64,000 nt of DNA from assembly GCA_039973685.1 (NCBI GenBank), contig JBDWKL010000013.1, positions 1 through 64,000 on the forward strand, given 5' to 3'. This DNA is from Hyphomicrobiales bacterium (GTDB taxonomy: Bacteria; Pseudomonadota; Alphaproteobacteria; Rhizobiales; JACESI01). Below the pieces are notes generated by a model that made no database searches, was not told the origin of the DNA, and worked only from the letters and a program-made list of their open reading frames with translations. Shown piece by piece: positions 27,748-39,084 of the stretch; position 1 is the stretch's first letter; the number at the start of each line of letters is the position of its first letter. The position numbers and the translations under genes were made by a program.

Positions 27748-29265
27748 ATGCCTAAAGACGGAAACAAACTACCAGGAATACACTTCGACATCACGGATGA
27801 ATCGAATTTTGTTGAAGAGTCACACGTTGTCCTCTCTGTAGAAGAACAGAAAGAAATGTGGGATCGAATTAAAGCTAAATTGAGAGTGCAGCTTGGCGAA
27901 GATGTATACTCAAGTTGGTTCAAAGGATTGGCTCTTGAAAACCTCGATAAGAATACAATTTTCTTGTCCGTGCCAACATTGTTTCTGCGTCAGTGGATTG
28001 ATACCCACTACGGTGAGCGGATCCTAACGCTCTTACAAGAAGAGCAAGCCGATATTAAAGCCATTTCAGTCTCAGTGAGGGGAGCTGCGCGCAATCGTAA
28101 TCGCCCTGCCCCAAAAACAGAGAACGAAAAACCTGTCCATCAAAACACGACACCAATGAACCCTGTTGGGTTTCGCAATGATGATCAAATGTTCCGCCGT
28201 ATGGGCGACATTGAAGGCCCTCATGGTGGTGCACCCCTAGATCCAAAGTTTACCTTTGCTAATTTCTGCCCAGGTCAAGGTAATAATATGGCCTTTACCG
28301 CAGCCAAAGCGATTGCCACTGGCGACCGCTCCGTAACATTCAACCCTATGTTTGTTCATGCGAAAGTTGGCCTTGGTAAAACGCACCTCTTGCAAGCAAT
28401 TGCTTGGGAAAGCCAACGCAGCAAATTACCGCGCCGCGTTTTGTATTTCACGTGTGAGCGCTTCATGCAGAAATTGCGCGAAGGGTTTGCCAATAAAACA
28501 ATTGCCGAAATCAAAGATCGTTTGCGCGATGTTGATGTCATGATCATCGACGACATTCAGTTTTTGGCTGGTGATAAATTCCAACAGGAATTCAGCCACC
28601 TTCTGATTGCACTCGTAGAAGCCAACAAGCAGGTTATTTTGTCAGCAGACAGACCAGCAGCAAGTTTGGAAACTATTGATGAGCGAGCCCTTTCTCGCCT
28701 TCGTGGTGGTATCACCTTGCAGTTGGAAAGCCCTGAGCCTGATCTTCGCCGCAAGATTTTGGAAAGCCGCCTGAACGCTCTTCGCGCTGCTGATCCAAAT
28801 ATCATCATTTCTGATACGATTTTGGATTATGTGGCACAGGCAGTCACCACCAATGGCCGTGATCTTGAAGGCGCGTTAAACCGTCTTGTGGCTCAACAAT
28901 GCTACACGGGTGCGCCTGTAACGCTTGAATCAGCTCAACTCGTCCTTCGTGACCTCATTCGTTCAGATGAACCACGCAAGGTGATGATTGAAGACATTCA
29001 GCGCATGGTCGCAAACCACTTCAGTATTTCTAAATCTGATCTGGTTTCACAACGCCGCACACGGGCAATTGTTCGTCCGCGTCAGATCGCTATGTATCTT
29101 TGCAAAACCATGACACCGCGTTCACTGCCAGAAATTGGCAAACGCTTCGGTGGCCGCGACCACACAACCGTTATTCATGCGGTTCAAAAGGTTGAACAAC
29201 TGATGGGTGAAGATCGTACGTTTTCTGATGACGTAGAGCTTTTGAAGCGACTATTAAACGATTAG
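27748..29265 (+). CDS. dnaA: Chromosomal replication initiator DnaA
   Basis: 505 residues. Domain I (MWDRIKAKLRVQLGEDVYSSWF), a short linker, then the AAA+ domain with Walker A VGLGKTHLL near residue 207 and Walker B VMIIDDIQFL near 264. The C-terminal DNA-binding domain ends with RPRQIAMYLCKTM and GGRDHTTVIHAVQKV. It has about 30 residues ahead of the usual domain I start. The ATG at 27748 is kept because the frame is continuous and no better start with a ribosome site was seen. The gene is followed by a strong terminator. Confidence 0.97.
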   Translation: MPKDGNKLPGIHFDITDESNFVEESHVVLSVEEQKEMWDRIKAKLRVQLGEDVYSSWFKGLALENLDKNTIFLSVPTLFLRQWIDTHYGERILTLLQEEQADIKAISVSVRGAARNRNRPAPKTENEKPVHQNTTPMNPVGFRNDDQMFRRMGDIEGPHGGAPLDPKFTFANFCPGQGNNMAFTAAKAIATGDRSVTFNPMFVHAKVGLGKTHLLQAIAWESQRSKLPRRVLYFTCERFMQKLREGFANKTIAEIKDRLRDVDVMIIDDIQFLAGDKFQQEFSHLLIALVEANKQVILSADRPAASLETIDERALSRLRGGITLQLESPEPDLRRKILESRLNALRAADPNIIISDTILDYVAQAVTTNGRDLEGALNRLVAQQCYTGAPVTLESAQLVLRDLIRSDEPRKVMIEDIQRMVANHFSISKSDLVSQRRTRAIVRPRQIAMYLCKTMTPRSLPEIGKRFGGRDHTTVIHAVQKVEQLMGEDRTFSDDVELLKRLLND

Positions 29266-29286
29266 TAATCGCCTCAAACTCCCGAG

Positions 29287-29336
29287 CAACCGAGCACGGC
29301 AGATGGCAACATCGCTGGCTCGGTTGTTTGTTTTTT
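29287..29336 (+). terminator. Rho-independent terminator of dnaA
   Basis: A nine-base perfect stem (CAACCGAGC at 29287-29295, GCTCGGTTG at 29318-29326) encloses a loop that can itself pair, then TTTGTTTTTT. Confidence 0.88.
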
Positions 29337-29376
29337 GAGCACCATTTGTGCCTGACATCTATTTTCCTGACTTATC

Positions 29377-29392
29377 CCTCAAAATATTGAGG
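29377..29392. repeat. 16-bp inverted repeat in the dnaA-dnaN spacer
   Basis: CCTCAA-AATA-TTGAGG, perfect arms. A second small hairpin ACGGA-ACAA-TCCGT follows at 29460-29473. The function is not known. Confidence 0.4.
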
Positions 29393-29514
29393 ACGAAGGG
29401 GCATACAAGCGCCCACAGACTTGCGTTTTTGTGCCAGCAAGGTCAAACATTTGATCCCGACGGAACAATCCGTTCGGTGACCCTTTTCGTTGTTTGAAAC
29501 AGGTATCTAATCTA

Positions 29515-30633
29515 ATGCGTATTACAATCGAACGTTCAACTCTTTTGAAATCCCTAAACCACGTTCATCGTGTGGTGGAAAAACGCAATACGATACCGAT
29601 CCTTTCCAATGCCCTTTTGCGCACTGGTGAAGGTGAGCTGATGCTCAAAGCAACCGACCTCGACCTTGAAGTGGTTGAGCGCATTCCAGCTATGGTCGAG
29701 ACACCGGGCGGCACGACAGTTCCAGCCCACATCCTTTTCGACATTGTTCGCAAATTGCCAGACGGTGCTGAAGTTCTGCTTGAAACCGACGAAGGCGGCG
29801 CGACCATGCGCGTTCAAGCAGGCAAGTCAGAGTTCCGTTTGCAAATCTTGCCAGAAGATGATTTCCCTGAGCTCGCTGCAAACGAGTTTTCTCATCAGTT
29901 TAATTTAGCGGCAGGTGACTTGCGCAAGATCGTGGACCGCACGCAGTTTGCAATCTCTACCGAAGAAACACGCTATTACCTCAACGGTATTTATCTTCAT
30001 GCTGTAGAAGTAAACGGTGCAAACCTACTTCGTGGTGTTGCGACAGATGGGCACAGACTTGCTCAAATGCAGCTCCCTGCCCCAGATGGCGCGCCCGGCA
30101 TGCCAGGCATCATCATTCCGCGTAAAACCGTTGGCGAAGTTCAAAAGCTTCTCGATGATCCAGAGCAAAACGTGGTGATCGACCTTTCAGCCAGCAAAAT
30201 TCGCTTTACCGTTGGCAATATCGTTTTGACCTCAAAATTGATCGACGGCACCTTCCCTGATTATTCACGCGTCATCCCACAAGGCAACGACAAAGAGCTA
30301 CGTGTTGACCGCGACACATTTACTGCAGCCGTTGACCGCGTATCAACGATCTCATCAGAACGTGGACGCGCTGTGAAGCTTGCTCTTAGTTCAGGCCAAA
30401 TGGTGCTTTCTGTCGTGAACCCAGAATCAGGCACTGCGGAAGAAGAACTGGCTGTTGAATATGATGCAGACGACATCGATGTAGGCTTTAACGCAAAGTA
30501 CCTGCTTGATATTGCAAATCAACTTCAATCAGACACCGCCATCTTCCGCCTTGCTGATCCAGGCTCGCCAACATTGGTTGAAGAAAACGGCAATGAAGAT
30601 GCGCTTTTTGTTTTGATGCCAATGCGCGTTTAA
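29515..30633 (+). CDS. dnaN: DNA polymerase III beta sliding clamp
   Basis: 372 residues, the usual length. It starts MRITIERSTLLKSLNHVHRV, contains KRNTIPILSNALL and ATDGHRLAQ, and ends with the clamp C-terminus EENGNEDALFVLMPMRV. It forms the ring that tethers polymerase III. Start ATG 29515 is used; seven codons further upstream are open but have no family match. Confidence 0.97.
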   Translation: MRITIERSTLLKSLNHVHRVVEKRNTIPILSNALLRTGEGELMLKATDLDLEVVERIPAMVETPGGTTVPAHILFDIVRKLPDGAEVLLETDEGGATMRVQAGKSEFRLQILPEDDFPELAANEFSHQFNLAAGDLRKIVDRTQFAISTEETRYYLNGIYLHAVEVNGANLLRGVATDGHRLAQMQLPAPDGAPGMPGIIIPRKTVGEVQKLLDDPEQNVVIDLSASKIRFTVGNIVLTSKLIDGTFPDYSRVIPQGNDKELRVDRDTFTAAVDRVSTISSERGRAVKLALSSGQMVLSVVNPESGTAEEELAVEYDADDIDVGFNAKYLLDIANQLQSDTAIFRLADPGSPTLVEENGNEDALFVLMPMRV

Positions 30634-30651
30634 TTGAGCGATAATTTTGCC

Positions 30652-31800
30652 ATGGATCAGGTCTTTCCAACGCGCATAACAGCGCTGAAATTGACCAGCT
30701 TTCGAAACTACAAAAGCCTCAATCTTGACCTTGAGCCGAAGTCGGTTGTTCTTGCTGGCCCCAATGGGTCTGGCAAAACCAATCTACTGGAAGCCGTCTC
30801 CTACCTCTCCCCCGGTCGCGGGTTGCGCCGTGCGCAATATGTGGATGTGGGATTGACGCCAGAAAAGGGCGGTGATGGCCTTTGGGCTGTTGCAACAAGC
30901 CTTGAAACAGAAAACGGCGACACGGAGATTGGCACTGGCCTTTCCATGCAAGATGGGGTGCCAGATAAGTCGCGCCGCATCCGCATTGACCGCCAACAAG
31001 TCAAAAGCGGCGACGCCTTAACCGAATATGTGCGCGTTTTATGGCTCACACCCGCCATGGACGGCCTCTTTACAGGGCCAGCGGGTGATCGCCGCCGTTT
31101 TCTAGATCGCCTTGTCCTAGCGCTTGATCCAACCCACGGGCGACGAGTGAATGATTTTGACAAAGCCGTCAGGAACCGAAACAAGGTTTTAGAAGAAGCC
31201 TTCGACAATTCATCGTGGCTTGATGCAGCTGAAATGCAAATTGCTGAACTTGGAACCGCGATCACCGCCGCCCGTCACGAAATTCTGGCACTGCTTTCGA
31301 CTGAAGTTGAAAAATCAAGCGCCATGACAGAGCATTTTCCTCAGGCGCTCCTAGAACTTGAAGGCTCAGTGGATGATTTGGTGCGCACGCATTTGGCAAC
31401 TGACGCAGAAGACGCCTACCGTTCGCTGCTGCAACAATCCCGCCGCCGTGACCGTGCTGCAGGTCGCACACTTGAAGGGCCACATCGCTCTGATTTACTG
31501 GTGCGCCACGCTGAAAAAGATATGGCCGCACGGCTATGCTCCACCGGAGAGCAAAAAGCGCTTCTTATCGGGATTGTATTGGCACACGCCAAGCTGGTCG
31601 GCACGATCGCGGGCATGGCTCCTATCGTCCTCTTGGACGAAGTTGCTGCCCATTTAGACCAATTTCGCCGTGCAGCCTTGTTTGATGTGTTAGAAGCACT
31701 CAATTGCCAAGCCTTCATGACGGGAACTGACCGAGATTTATTCGCTGATTTAGGTGATCGCGCCCAATTTCTGCATGTCGAGAACGGAACCATCTCTTAA
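30652..31800 (+). CDS. recF: DNA replication and repair protein RecF
   Basis: About 382 residues, an SMC-like ATPase. Walker A GPNGSGKTNLLEAVSYLSPG, the RFLDRLV segment, and the Walker B/signature region IVLLDEVAAHLD are present. It helps load RecA at gaps. It follows dnaN closely. Two starts are possible: TTG at 30634 immediately after the dnaN stop, or ATG 30652, which I use; neither has a strong ribosome site, so translational coupling from dnaN is likely. Confidence 0.93.
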   Translation: MDQVFPTRITALKLTSFRNYKSLNLDLEPKSVVLAGPNGSGKTNLLEAVSYLSPGRGLRRAQYVDVGLTPEKGGDGLWAVATSLETENGDTEIGTGLSMQDGVPDKSRRIRIDRQQVKSGDALTEYVRVLWLTPAMDGLFTGPAGDRRRFLDRLVLALDPTHGRRVNDFDKAVRNRNKVLEEAFDNSSWLDAAEMQIAELGTAITAARHEILALLSTEVEKSSAMTEHFPQALLELEGSVDDLVRTHLATDAEDAYRSLLQQSRRRDRAAGRTLEGPHRSDLLVRHAEKDMAARLCSTGEQKALLIGIVLAHAKLVGTIAGMAPIVLLDEVAAHLDQFRRAALFDVLEALNCQAFMTGTDRDLFADLGDRAQFLHVENGTIS

Positions 31801-31861
31801 ACCGTTGATGACCCATAAAAAACGTCGATTTATCGGGCATTTAGAACGCGTAAGTGCTATA

Positions 31862-31885
31862 AAAACACCGTGATTCTTGTGTTTT
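31862..31885 (+). terminator. Low-confidence hairpin after recF
   Basis: AAAACAC-N10-GTGTTTT, a seven-base AT-rich stem 61 nt past recF. It could end the dnaN-recF transcript in either direction or sit in the gyrB leader. Confidence 0.35.
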
Positions 31886-31983
31886 GTATTCACAATAGCA
31901 AAACCCCACGTGGATCGTATTTATTTCAAAGATACATCCACCCAATGACGAGCCAAATCGACCATAGACTTGGCTAAACCTAA

Positions 31984-34425
<2,442 letters not shown>

Positions 34426-34458
34426 TCATCGACCAAACATCTTGACGCTTGCCTGATG

Positions 34459-34492
34459 GTCCCCCACACTCATTTTTGAGACTATGGGGGAC
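34459..34492 (+). promoter_or_regulatory. Long hairpin that contains the ribosome-binding site of the M24 gene
   Basis: Outer stem GTCCCCCA (34459-34466) / TGGGGGAC (34485-34492), inner stem CTCA (34469-34472) / TGAG (34477-34480), loop TTTT. The only Shine-Dalgarno-like run ahead of the ATG at 34498, GGGGGA, is in the 3' arm and would be hidden in the folded RNA. It may also help end the gyrB transcript, but no T-tract follows. Confidence 0.5.
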
Positions 34493-34497
34493 TTATA

Positions 34498-35679
34498 ATG
34501 ACCGATGCTGTTCTCAACTTTTCAAGAGATGAATACGCCCAGCGGATCGCGAAAACGCGGGTCGCAATGGCTGCTGCCAATGTTGACGTGATCGTCGTCA
34601 CCGACCCTTCCAACATGGCATGGCTTACCGGCTACGATGGCTGGTCTTTTTACACCCATCAAGCCGTTATTCTTTCCATGGAAGGCGATCCGATCTGGTG
34701 GGGCCGCGGCATGGATGCTTTGGGCGCTAAGCGTACCGTTTTTATGCCCCATGAGAACATCGTTGGTTATGACGACACCTATGTTCAAAACGCTGAAAAA
34801 CATCCCCATGAAACGCTGGCCATACTGATCAAAGAGAAAGGTTGGGCGAAGGCTACTATTGGCGTTGAGCTTGATAATTATTATTTCTCCGCTGCCGCCT
34901 ATCAAACGCTCACCAACAATCTAAGAGATGCCACTTTTCAAGACACAACAGGATTGGTGAACTGGCAACGGGCGATCAAGAGCGAAACCGAAATCACCTA
35001 TATGCGGCGGGCGGCTCGTATTGTTGAGAAGATGCACGCGATGATCGTCGAGCGGGCGGAACCGGGTTTGAAGAAGAACGAACTTGTCGCTGAGATTTAT
35101 CACACTTCCATCATTGGTGCAGATGGGCATTGGGGCGATTACACGTCAATGGTCCCGATGACGCCGTCAGGCATGAACGCTACCGCACCGCATCTCACAT
35201 GGGATGATACGCCGTTTAAAACTGGAGAGAGCACCTTCTTTGAAATCGCGGGTGCCTATCGTCATTATCAATGTCCGCAATCGCGTACCTTATTTTTGGG
35301 CGACGCGCCGCAAAAATATCTTGATGCCGAAAAGGCGGTTTTAGAAGCCGTGGAAGCAGGACTTGAACAAGCAAAGCCCGGCAATCGCTGCGAAGATATT
35401 GCCAACGCTTTTAATGCGACATTGAACAAGCTTGGCTTTGAAAAAGATAGCCGCTGCGGTTATGCAATTGGGCTTTCTTACCCGCCAGACTGGGGCGAGC
35501 GTACCATGTCATTTAGACGCGGCGATCAGTCTATTTTGCAAGCTGGTATGACCTTCCACTTCATGCCTGCCTTATGGCTGGATGATGGTGGGTTAGAAAT
35601 TACCGAACCGCTTTTGATTACGGAAAACGGTTATGAATGCCTATGCAACACACCGCGCGAAATGACGATAAAACGCTAG
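34498..35679 (+). CDS. M24-family hydrolase resembling ectoine hydrolase DoeA
   Basis: 393 residues of the creatinase/aminopeptidase P (pita-bread) fold. The N-terminal creatinase domain contains VVTDPSNMAWLTGYDGWSF, and the C-terminal half has YMRRAARIVEKMH, PHLTWDDTPF and AIGLSYPPDWGE. This pattern is close to the ectoine hydrolase family (DoeA/EutD), which opens the ectoine ring to N-acetyl-diaminobutyrate. No other ectoine-degradation gene is in the window, so creatinase-like or other amide substrates remain possible. It is convergent with a Rieske oxygenase gene. Its ribosome site lies in a hairpin. Confidence 0.65.
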   Translation: MTDAVLNFSRDEYAQRIAKTRVAMAAANVDVIVVTDPSNMAWLTGYDGWSFYTHQAVILSMEGDPIWWGRGMDALGAKRTVFMPHENIVGYDDTYVQNAEKHPHETLAILIKEKGWAKATIGVELDNYYFSAAAYQTLTNNLRDATFQDTTGLVNWQRAIKSETEITYMRRAARIVEKMHAMIVERAEPGLKKNELVAEIYHTSIIGADGHWGDYTSMVPMTPSGMNATAPHLTWDDTPFKTGESTFFEIAGAYRHYQCPQSRTLFLGDAPQKYLDAEKAVLEAVEAGLEQAKPGNRCEDIANAFNATLNKLGFEKDSRCGYAIGLSYPPDWGERTMSFRRGDQSILQAGMTFHFMPALWLDDGGLEITEPLLITENGYECLCNTPREMTIKR

Positions 35680-35689
35680 GGACCTGACC

Positions 35690-36835
35690 CTAATCCAGTT
35701 TCGCGCCCAGCGCATCGACCACCATGGATTGAAAGTGATGGACTGCATGTTCTGAAAGTTCCGTCTTGCCATGGTCAACGATAAAACGGCCTTGGTTATA
35801 GGCCTTTGATGAAAGCCCACGCTGAACACTTTCGCAAAGGCCAATGTCTTCCGGCTGCAAAATGTCTTTTTGATAATCTGCGGCTTCCTTCAACTGCGGC
35901 GAAAGCTTCCCGCCTTTTGTGAACCAGTCTTGATATTCAAGGGTTTGGGTGGGTGCTGTTGGGTTCATTTGCAGAACCGATAAATTGGCCTCGCCTGGGT
36001 AAATCCATATCGTGAAATTTGGCCACACGAAGAAACCAGCATACCCAAAATCAACATCACCCTTTTCAAAACTAAACGCCTTAGACGTGGTTGTTCTGGG
36101 TGCCGCCGCGCATTGCGACGAATAACGCTTATGGGTGATGGTGCGATAAGAATCCATATCGACCAAATCGACAAAATCTTTATGGGCAGGTGCGCAGTGG
36201 TAGCACTCTAGGAAATTATCAACGAGCACCTTCCAGTTTGACGCCACATCAAACGTGTCGCGCTGGGCAAATTCCAGCGTATCAACTGAGGGCATATACT
36301 GACGGATCTCATCTTCAAGGCCATCAAATTGCTCTGCGAATGGTGTCGCGTCAGGATCAAGGTTGATCATGATCATGCCGCAGAAAATTTCCATACGAAC
36401 AGGTTTCAGCGAGAAGTCACATTTGTTAAAGCCTGCAACATTTTCAGAGTTTCGCGCATTAACAAGATTGCCCTCAAAATCAAAAGCCCATGCATGATAA
36501 GGGCATGTGATCACGGATTTACGGCCAGCGCTTTGAAGAAGTTCATGCCCGCGGTGAGCACAGACATTATAAAACGCACGGATTTCATCATCCTGTCCGC
36601 GGGTGACAAAGACATTTTGCTCATGAATTTTTGTGGTGAAATAAGAGCGCTTTTCAGCAACTTGGCTGACGTGACCTGCATAGTGCCACGTCTTATAGAA
36701 GATCGCTTCTTTCTCCATGTCGTAGATATCAGCACTTACATAAAATCGCGCTGGCATGGTGTAGGAAACAGACGGGTCGGCAGTAAATGGCGCATCGCCA
36801 TTTTGCCGTTCCAGCAAATTTGCCGAATTACTCAT
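35690..36835 (-). CDS. Rieske-type aromatic-ring-hydroxylating/betaine demethylase-like oxygenase, alpha subunit
   Basis: 381 residues. The Rieske [2Fe-2S] ligands are in CAHRGH and CPYHAW (C-X-H ... C-X2-H), about residues 92-115. The mononuclear iron site lies in DNFLECYHCAPAHKDF. The overall pattern resembles glycine betaine, stachydrine, carnitine and choline monooxygenases rather than benzene dioxygenases. Such enzymes demethylate or hydroxylate quaternary amines with a separate reductase, which is not found here. The 3' ends of this gene and the M24 gene are 10 nt apart and face each other. Confidence 0.8.
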   Translation of the reverse strand: MSNSANLLERQNGDAPFTADPSVSYTMPARFYVSADIYDMEKEAIFYKTWHYAGHVSQVAEKRSYFTTKIHEQNVFVTRGQDDEIRAFYNVCAHRGHELLQSAGRKSVITCPYHAWAFDFEGNLVNARNSENVAGFNKCDFSLKPVRMEIFCGMIMINLDPDATPFAEQFDGLEDEIRQYMPSVDTLEFAQRDTFDVASNWKVLVDNFLECYHCAPAHKDFVDLVDMDSYRTITHKRYSSQCAAAPRTTTSKAFSFEKGDVDFGYAGFFVWPNFTIWIYPGEANLSVLQMNPTAPTQTLEYQDWFTKGGKLSPQLKEAADYQKDILQPEDIGLCESVQRGLSSKAYNQGRFIVDHGKTELSEHAVHHFQSMVVDALGAKLD

Positions 36836-36900
36836 TGATCAACTCCCCCCATATTCCTCGAATAAAGAGACTAGTCGGAAATCTTACGAGCGCAATGGTT

Positions 36901-37317
36901 TTATGAAGTCTTACAATCCGCACAGAGCCCTTTAAGCTCAATCACGGAACTGTTGAAAGTGAAATTAGCCCGATCAGCAAGAGTCGAAAGGGTTGCAAAC
37001 AAGTTGGGACCCGTTTCTTCCTGCACCCGACCGCATTGTTCGCAAATAGCAAACAGAACAGTATGCGGTGCATCCTCATCACAGCCTGAATGACGACAAG
37101 CAACAAAGGCGTTGAGGCTTTCAAGACGATGGACATAGTCGCCTTCTGTCAGTTTTTCCAAGGCACGATAAACCTGCAATGGCGCACGAAAGCCATCATC
37201 ACGCAGTTGATCGAGCAAAGCATAAGCACTGAGCGGCACGTCTGACTTCATCAAAGCATCCAAAACAATTTTCTGCTTATCTGTAAGAGGACGGCTATTT
37301 CCGTGCGAATGACCCAT
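36901..37317 (-). CDS. zur: Zinc uptake regulator Zur (Fur family)
   Basis: 138 residues. Winged helix (PLSAYALLDQLRDDGFRAPLQVYRALEKL) and dimerisation domain with two CxxC pairs (ICEQCGR and LCADCKTS) for structural zinc, plus ACRHSGC and DEDAPHTVLF as possible sensing ligands. A short histidine run (MGHSHGN) opens the protein. It represses zinc importer genes when zinc is ample. The start overlaps the znuB stop by one base (TAATG), placing it last in znuC-znuB-zur. Confidence 0.93.
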   Translation of the reverse strand: MGHSHGNSRPLTDKQKIVLDALMKSDVPLSAYALLDQLRDDGFRAPLQVYRALEKLTEGDYVHRLESLNAFVACRHSGCDEDAPHTVLFAICEQCGRVQEETGPNLFATLSTLADRANFTFNSSVIELKGLCADCKTS

Positions 37318-38153
37318 TATTTAACTCCCGTGCTTTTGGTCTTTGCCACATGATTCTTTTTTTTCATAATATTAGCAAATGGCGTCATGGCAATGATGAA
37401 CCCTAGCAAGCTTGCGACAACAATGCTTGGGCCGGTCGGTGTATCCCATTCCCAAGAGCCATAAAGCCCCGCAATGACTGACAAAGCGCCAATAATCATG
37501 GCAATTATCACCATTTGTTCAGGACCAAGCGCGAAACGTCTGGCGGCGGCGGCTGGTATAATCAGCATGGCGGTTATGAGCAGCACACCAACAATCTTGA
37601 TTGATATGGCGATGACGGCGGCAAGAAGCAGCATGAAGATAATATTCGCTCGCTCGTAAGGCATGCCTTCGGCAACGGCGAGTTCTCGGTTGACAGTGCC
37701 TGCAAAGAGTGGCCGCCAAATCTTAGCTAAGATGACAAGCACCGCAGCACCGCCCGCCCAGATGATGCCTACATCCATTTTGGAAACGGAAAGAATGTCG
37801 CCAAACAACAACCCCATCAAATCAAATCGTAGCCATGTTAAAAAGGCGAGTAAGACCAGCCCGAGAGCCAGAGCCGAATGAGACAACAGCCCTAGCAAAG
37901 CATCCGCAGATAGCGGGGCGCGCTTTTGAAGAAGCAGCAACGACATCGAAACGCCAACAGAAACAACGAACACAGCAAGCGTTACGTTCACTTCAAACAA
38001 CAAGGCTAAGGCGACACCTAACAAGGCTGCATGAGAAAGCGTATCGCCAAAATAGGCCATACGTCGCCACACCACAAAACACCCAAGCGGGCCAGCCACC
38101 AAAGCAACACCAATACCTGCGAGCAAAGCGCGGATGAAAAAATCGTCAAGCAT
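37317..38153 (-). CDS. znuB: Zinc ABC transporter permease ZnuB
   Basis: 278 residues with about eight membrane segments. GCFVVWRRMAYFGDTLSHAALLG is the family signature, followed by many hydrophobic helices, then LLITAMLIIPAAAAR. It forms the inner-membrane channel of the ZnuABC importer. The start at 38153 overlaps the znuC end by eight bases; the 75 codons upstream in the same frame lie inside znuC and are a shadow. Confidence 0.95.
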   Translation of the reverse strand: MLDDFFIRALLAGIGVALVAGPLGCFVVWRRMAYFGDTLSHAALLGVALALLFEVNVTLAVFVVSVGVSMSLLLLQKRAPLSADALLGLLSHSALALGLVLLAFLTWLRFDLMGLLFGDILSVSKMDVGIIWAGGAAVLVILAKIWRPLFAGTVNRELAVAEGMPYERANIIFMLLLAAVIAISIKIVGVLLITAMLIIPAAAARRFALGPEQMVIIAMIIGALSVIAGLYGSWEWDTPTGPSIVVASLLGFIIAMTPFANIMKKKNHVAKTKSTGVK

Positions 38154-38979
38154 TGGACGCCTCCTCAGCTGTTTCTGAACCTTGCTTAGAATGACTGCGA
38201 TCATGATCGCATGTATCGCTGATCGTGCCGTCTGCGTGCTCCACCCGACCATCTGGCAAGTGAGTGTGATCGTGGTGATGTTCGTAAACAGCAAGTGTTG
38301 AGGTTGCGCGTGCACCAAACAAGGCTTGGTATTCTGCACTAGAGGCAACGCTTTTCGGCGTGCCTGAGCAACACACATGGCCGTTCAAACATAAAACACG
38401 GTCTGTTGCAGCCATCACCACATGTAAATCGTGAGAAATTAAGAGGACACCGCATTGCAGGTCATCGCGGATTTTCTTGATCAAATCATAAAGCGCAATC
38501 TCACCGCTGAAATCGACACCTTGCACAGGCTCATCAAGCACCAGCAACTCAGGCTTTCGCGCCATCGCTCGCGCTAACAAAACCCGCTGAAATTCGCCAC
38601 CAGATAAGGTGCGCACTTCGTGATCTGCCAAATGAGAAACACCTGTTGCCTCCATTGCTGAAGCAACTTCCGACGCGGGCACGCTGCCCGTTAACGTCAT
38701 GAATCGTTTAACAGTTAAAGGCAGCGTCCAATCAATGGCCACTTTTTGCGGCACATAGGACACCCGCAGGTTTTTACGTTTTTCTACGCGACCTTCATCT
38801 GGCTTCGTAATCTCTAACGCAATTTTTGCAGTGGTTGATTTACCGGAGCCATTGGGGCCGATAAGCGTCACTATTTCGCCAGCGTCAACGTGCAGGTCAA
38901 CACCTCGCACGAGCCAGCGGTCATCTCTAAAAACTCCCGCATTAGTGAGTGCGATGAGAGGTTGATTAGTTTGAGACAT
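38146..38979 (-). CDS. znuC: Zinc ABC transporter ATP-binding protein ZnuC, His-rich tail
   Basis: 277 residues. Walker A GPNGSGKST, signature LSGGEFQRVLLARAM, Walker B LLVLDEPVQGVD and the switch histidine in LISHDLHV. After the ABC domain, the C-terminal 40 residues hold a histidine/aspartate-rich stretch (YEHHHDHTHLPDGRVEH, CDHDRSHS) that may bind zinc. ATG 38979 is used; a TTG two codons upstream is possible. It is first in the minus-strand operon, divergent from znuA across a Zur-box-like site. Confidence 0.94.
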   Translation of the reverse strand: MSQTNQPLIALTNAGVFRDDRWLVRGVDLHVDAGEIVTLIGPNGSGKSTTAKIALEITKPDEGRVEKRKNLRVSYVPQKVAIDWTLPLTVKRFMTLTGSVPASEVASAMEATGVSHLADHEVRTLSGGEFQRVLLARAMARKPELLVLDEPVQGVDFSGEIALYDLIKKIRDDLQCGVLLISHDLHVVMAATDRVLCLNGHVCCSGTPKSVASSAEYQALFGARATSTLAVYEHHHDHTHLPDGRVEHADGTISDTCDHDRSHSKQGSETAEEASNA

Positions 38980-39028
38980 CGTCAAAATTCATTTTTCTTA
39001 GCAGCAAGTTTGGACTTGTATTGAATGT

Positions 39029-39042
39029 TATGTTATTACATA
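39029..39042. promoter_or_regulatory. Zur-box-like palindrome between znuC and znuA
   Basis: TATGT-TATT-ACATA. It differs by one base from the ATGTTATAACAT core known for Zur boxes of alphaproteobacteria (recalled from the literature, not searched). It lies 50 bp upstream of znuC and 43 bp upstream of znuA, where one dimer could repress both. Confidence 0.65.
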
Positions 39043-39084
39043 TTCCACCCCATCCCATTTATCAATACGAGTTTCAAAATCAAA

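Noticed and set aside
37835-38137. Plus-strand frame of 100 codons, basic
   Set aside because: Antisense of znuB membrane helices; no ribosome site and no family features.
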